Source of the DNA: Saccharomycopsis crataegensis
Taxonomy: Eukaryota > Ascomycota > Saccharomycetes > Ascoideales > Saccharomycopsidaceae
Direction: 5' to 3'
Assembly: GCF_037102585.1 (NCBI RefSeq)
Contig: NW_027043829.1
Span: forward strand, 124,001-188,000
DNA length: 64,000 nt
Position numbers and translations under genes: made by a program. This document shows, piece after piece, positions 62,618 to 64,000 of the stretch. The notes beneath the pieces are model-generated. The model was given only the letters and a program-made list of their open reading frames with translations. It was not told where the DNA came from and made no database searches. The stretch's first letter is position 1, and each line of letters starts with the position of its first letter.

Positions 62618-64000
62618 ACAAGATGAAATGCATTGTTTGGTTTCAGTTTTGGGGTATATTTTTGTTTTGTGCGTTTTTTTTTAATAGTTTCTCACTGTCT
62701 AGGTTGCAGATAACTCTAGTAATTATTAGTGGCGCAATTGTTTTTGTGTATACTATCGAATAACATTGGGGTAATTTCCCTTATATATGTTGAATGGCTG
62801 TCCAGTTCTTATATATATATATATATATTTGATGATTTAGTTTTTGATTATTTTCTATATTATATTTGAGAGTCCAGTTGCGAAGGAGGTTTTTTTTATC
62901 TTCTCTTCTTTGTTAGTTGTATATATATATATGTTTTAATATTTGGATTATTGTAGCGATTTGATATTTTGGTGTATTTGGTGTTACAATCATCATCTTC
63001 AAAAAATCCCTGCACTTATTTCATCTATAAAACATCTATGCTATGTGTGTAGTAGTATGTCTAATTCAGTGTAACACATCTTCTAAATTTGTGGTAGTCT
63101 AATCTAGTATAGTATCTATTCTATGCCGATTTTTGGTACCATCATCTTTGTTGATCATGCACGGTCAGCCTTCTCTGATTATCAAAAACCTAAACAATAA
63201 ATTGACTGTATAACATCACATTGGATGTAATATAAGCTGCGACAACAGTAAAAATTTTAACACAGCAAATTGAAACAATATACCTCTCGGCTACCTATCT
63301 CAGGGGAATGTTTAAACCTTGAAAAGTTCAGCTGAATTCCAGGTATTCTGTATTTGTAAGATGAGATATTTTCATAATTCCTCCATGTGGGACTCAAGTT
63401 GATAGGAAATCTGAACTATGGTTTCATTGTGGAAAGACAGCATGAAATATTCATGAAATCCTTGAGCTCAAAGTCATTATGCGTAGAAGACGGATTACCT
63501 ACCTTTCACTATTTATATGGGCCCACATCATAAAAATAGGAAAAAAAAAAAAGAAAATATATATATATATATTGGAAGTATAGTATATCTTAGAATATTT
63601 ATATTTATTTGTTGTCTTATTACATTTATTCATTTGGAAAATGTGGGTGGCCTAAGATGACCAGGGCGGAATAATAGCGGCGTGGCGCGAAAAAGCCACA
63701 ATCAATTAATTGTACCACCGTGATGAGCACATCATAGAGAAAACCAAAAAAAAAGCCAATGGTCTTGATACGCCAAATACCTTTGAAGAATTGATTTAAG
63801 CAATGGCAAGATAATTTGCGGTGCCTATTTTTTTATTTTTTTATTTTTTTTTTTTTTTTTGTAGAAGATCAGTTATTTCTGTACAAATAAATTTCCTTGT
63901 GTTTTATTATTATGTCACGACTTTTTGAGTGAAATAGTTTTAACCGCGACGATTAATGCCAAGGCAAATCAATAGAAGTCTGATACAAAACAAAAAGATA
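62618..64000. other. Right-edge region without a gene
   Basis: 1.4 kb, AT-rich, with TA arrays near 62815, 62923 and 63558 and a T tract of about 18 (63843-63860). I see no coding sequence on either strand. It may be the flank of a gene beyond the window. Confidence 0.45.

Noticed and set aside
1-64000. tRNA or rRNA genes, transposons, LTRs, CRISPR arrays
   Set aside because: I looked for B-box-like GGTTCGANTCC, terminal repeats, reverse-transcriptase or transposase motifs and regularly spaced repeats and found none convincing; reading by eye could miss a divergent tRNA.

Overview
The window is nuclear DNA from a budding yeast (Saccharomycotina) that reads CTG as serine (CUG-Ser clade). Nearly every gene has a recognisable budding-yeast counterpart. 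The genes are compact and mostly intron-free. The five introns I can place lie near the 5' end of their genes or in very short genes, and use GTATGT/GTAAGT/GTGAGT donors with CTAAC-type branch points. In PWP2, ECM5, YPK1 and PHO80 a CTG codon falls where relatives have serine, so leucines translated from CTG in a standard reading should be read as serine. I cannot name the species.

Left part (1-14 kb): a partial Myb/SANT-like regulator running off the left edge, YPK1 kinase, an F-box/LRR protein, MET30 (SCF F-box/WD40), spliced DCN1 (cullin neddylation) and PWP2 (90S pre-ribosome). Three of these concern SCF ubiquitin ligases. MET30 has a Cbf1-type CACGTG upstream. PWP2 has a PAC + RRPE ribosome-biogenesis promoter.

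Middle (14-45 kb): ECM5 (JmjN-ARID-JmjC-PHD, with both JmjC iron-binding histidines replaced), ADE1, a PHO80 cyclin with a Pho4-type CACGTGGG upstream, ITC1 (ISW2 remodeler, first exon apparently only the ATG), a LisH/WD40 protein, an APQ12-like membrane protein, the peroxisomal carrier ANT1/PMP47, LEO1, spliced TOM5, spliced VPS8, PMP3 and EHD3. These are housekeeping genes for chromatin, phosphate sensing, membrane biology and trafficking.

Right part (45-64 kb): a decayed gene (45.1-46.4 kb) with a duplication-caused frameshift, the GPI-type wall protein TOH1, spliced PET191, MTR4, a secreted NUC1-like nuclease, the mucin MSB2 with its Hkr1-Msb2 homology domain, and a small secreted protein packed with N-glycosylation sequons. 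This end is rich in secretory genes and then gene-poor: from 58.8 kb to the right edge I see one gene. I found no rRNA, tRNA, transposon or CRISPR array. Simple repeats (poly-A/T, TA, TTATA, TATAATG and trinucleotide tracts coding for Asn, Gln, Ser or Glu) are common throughout.
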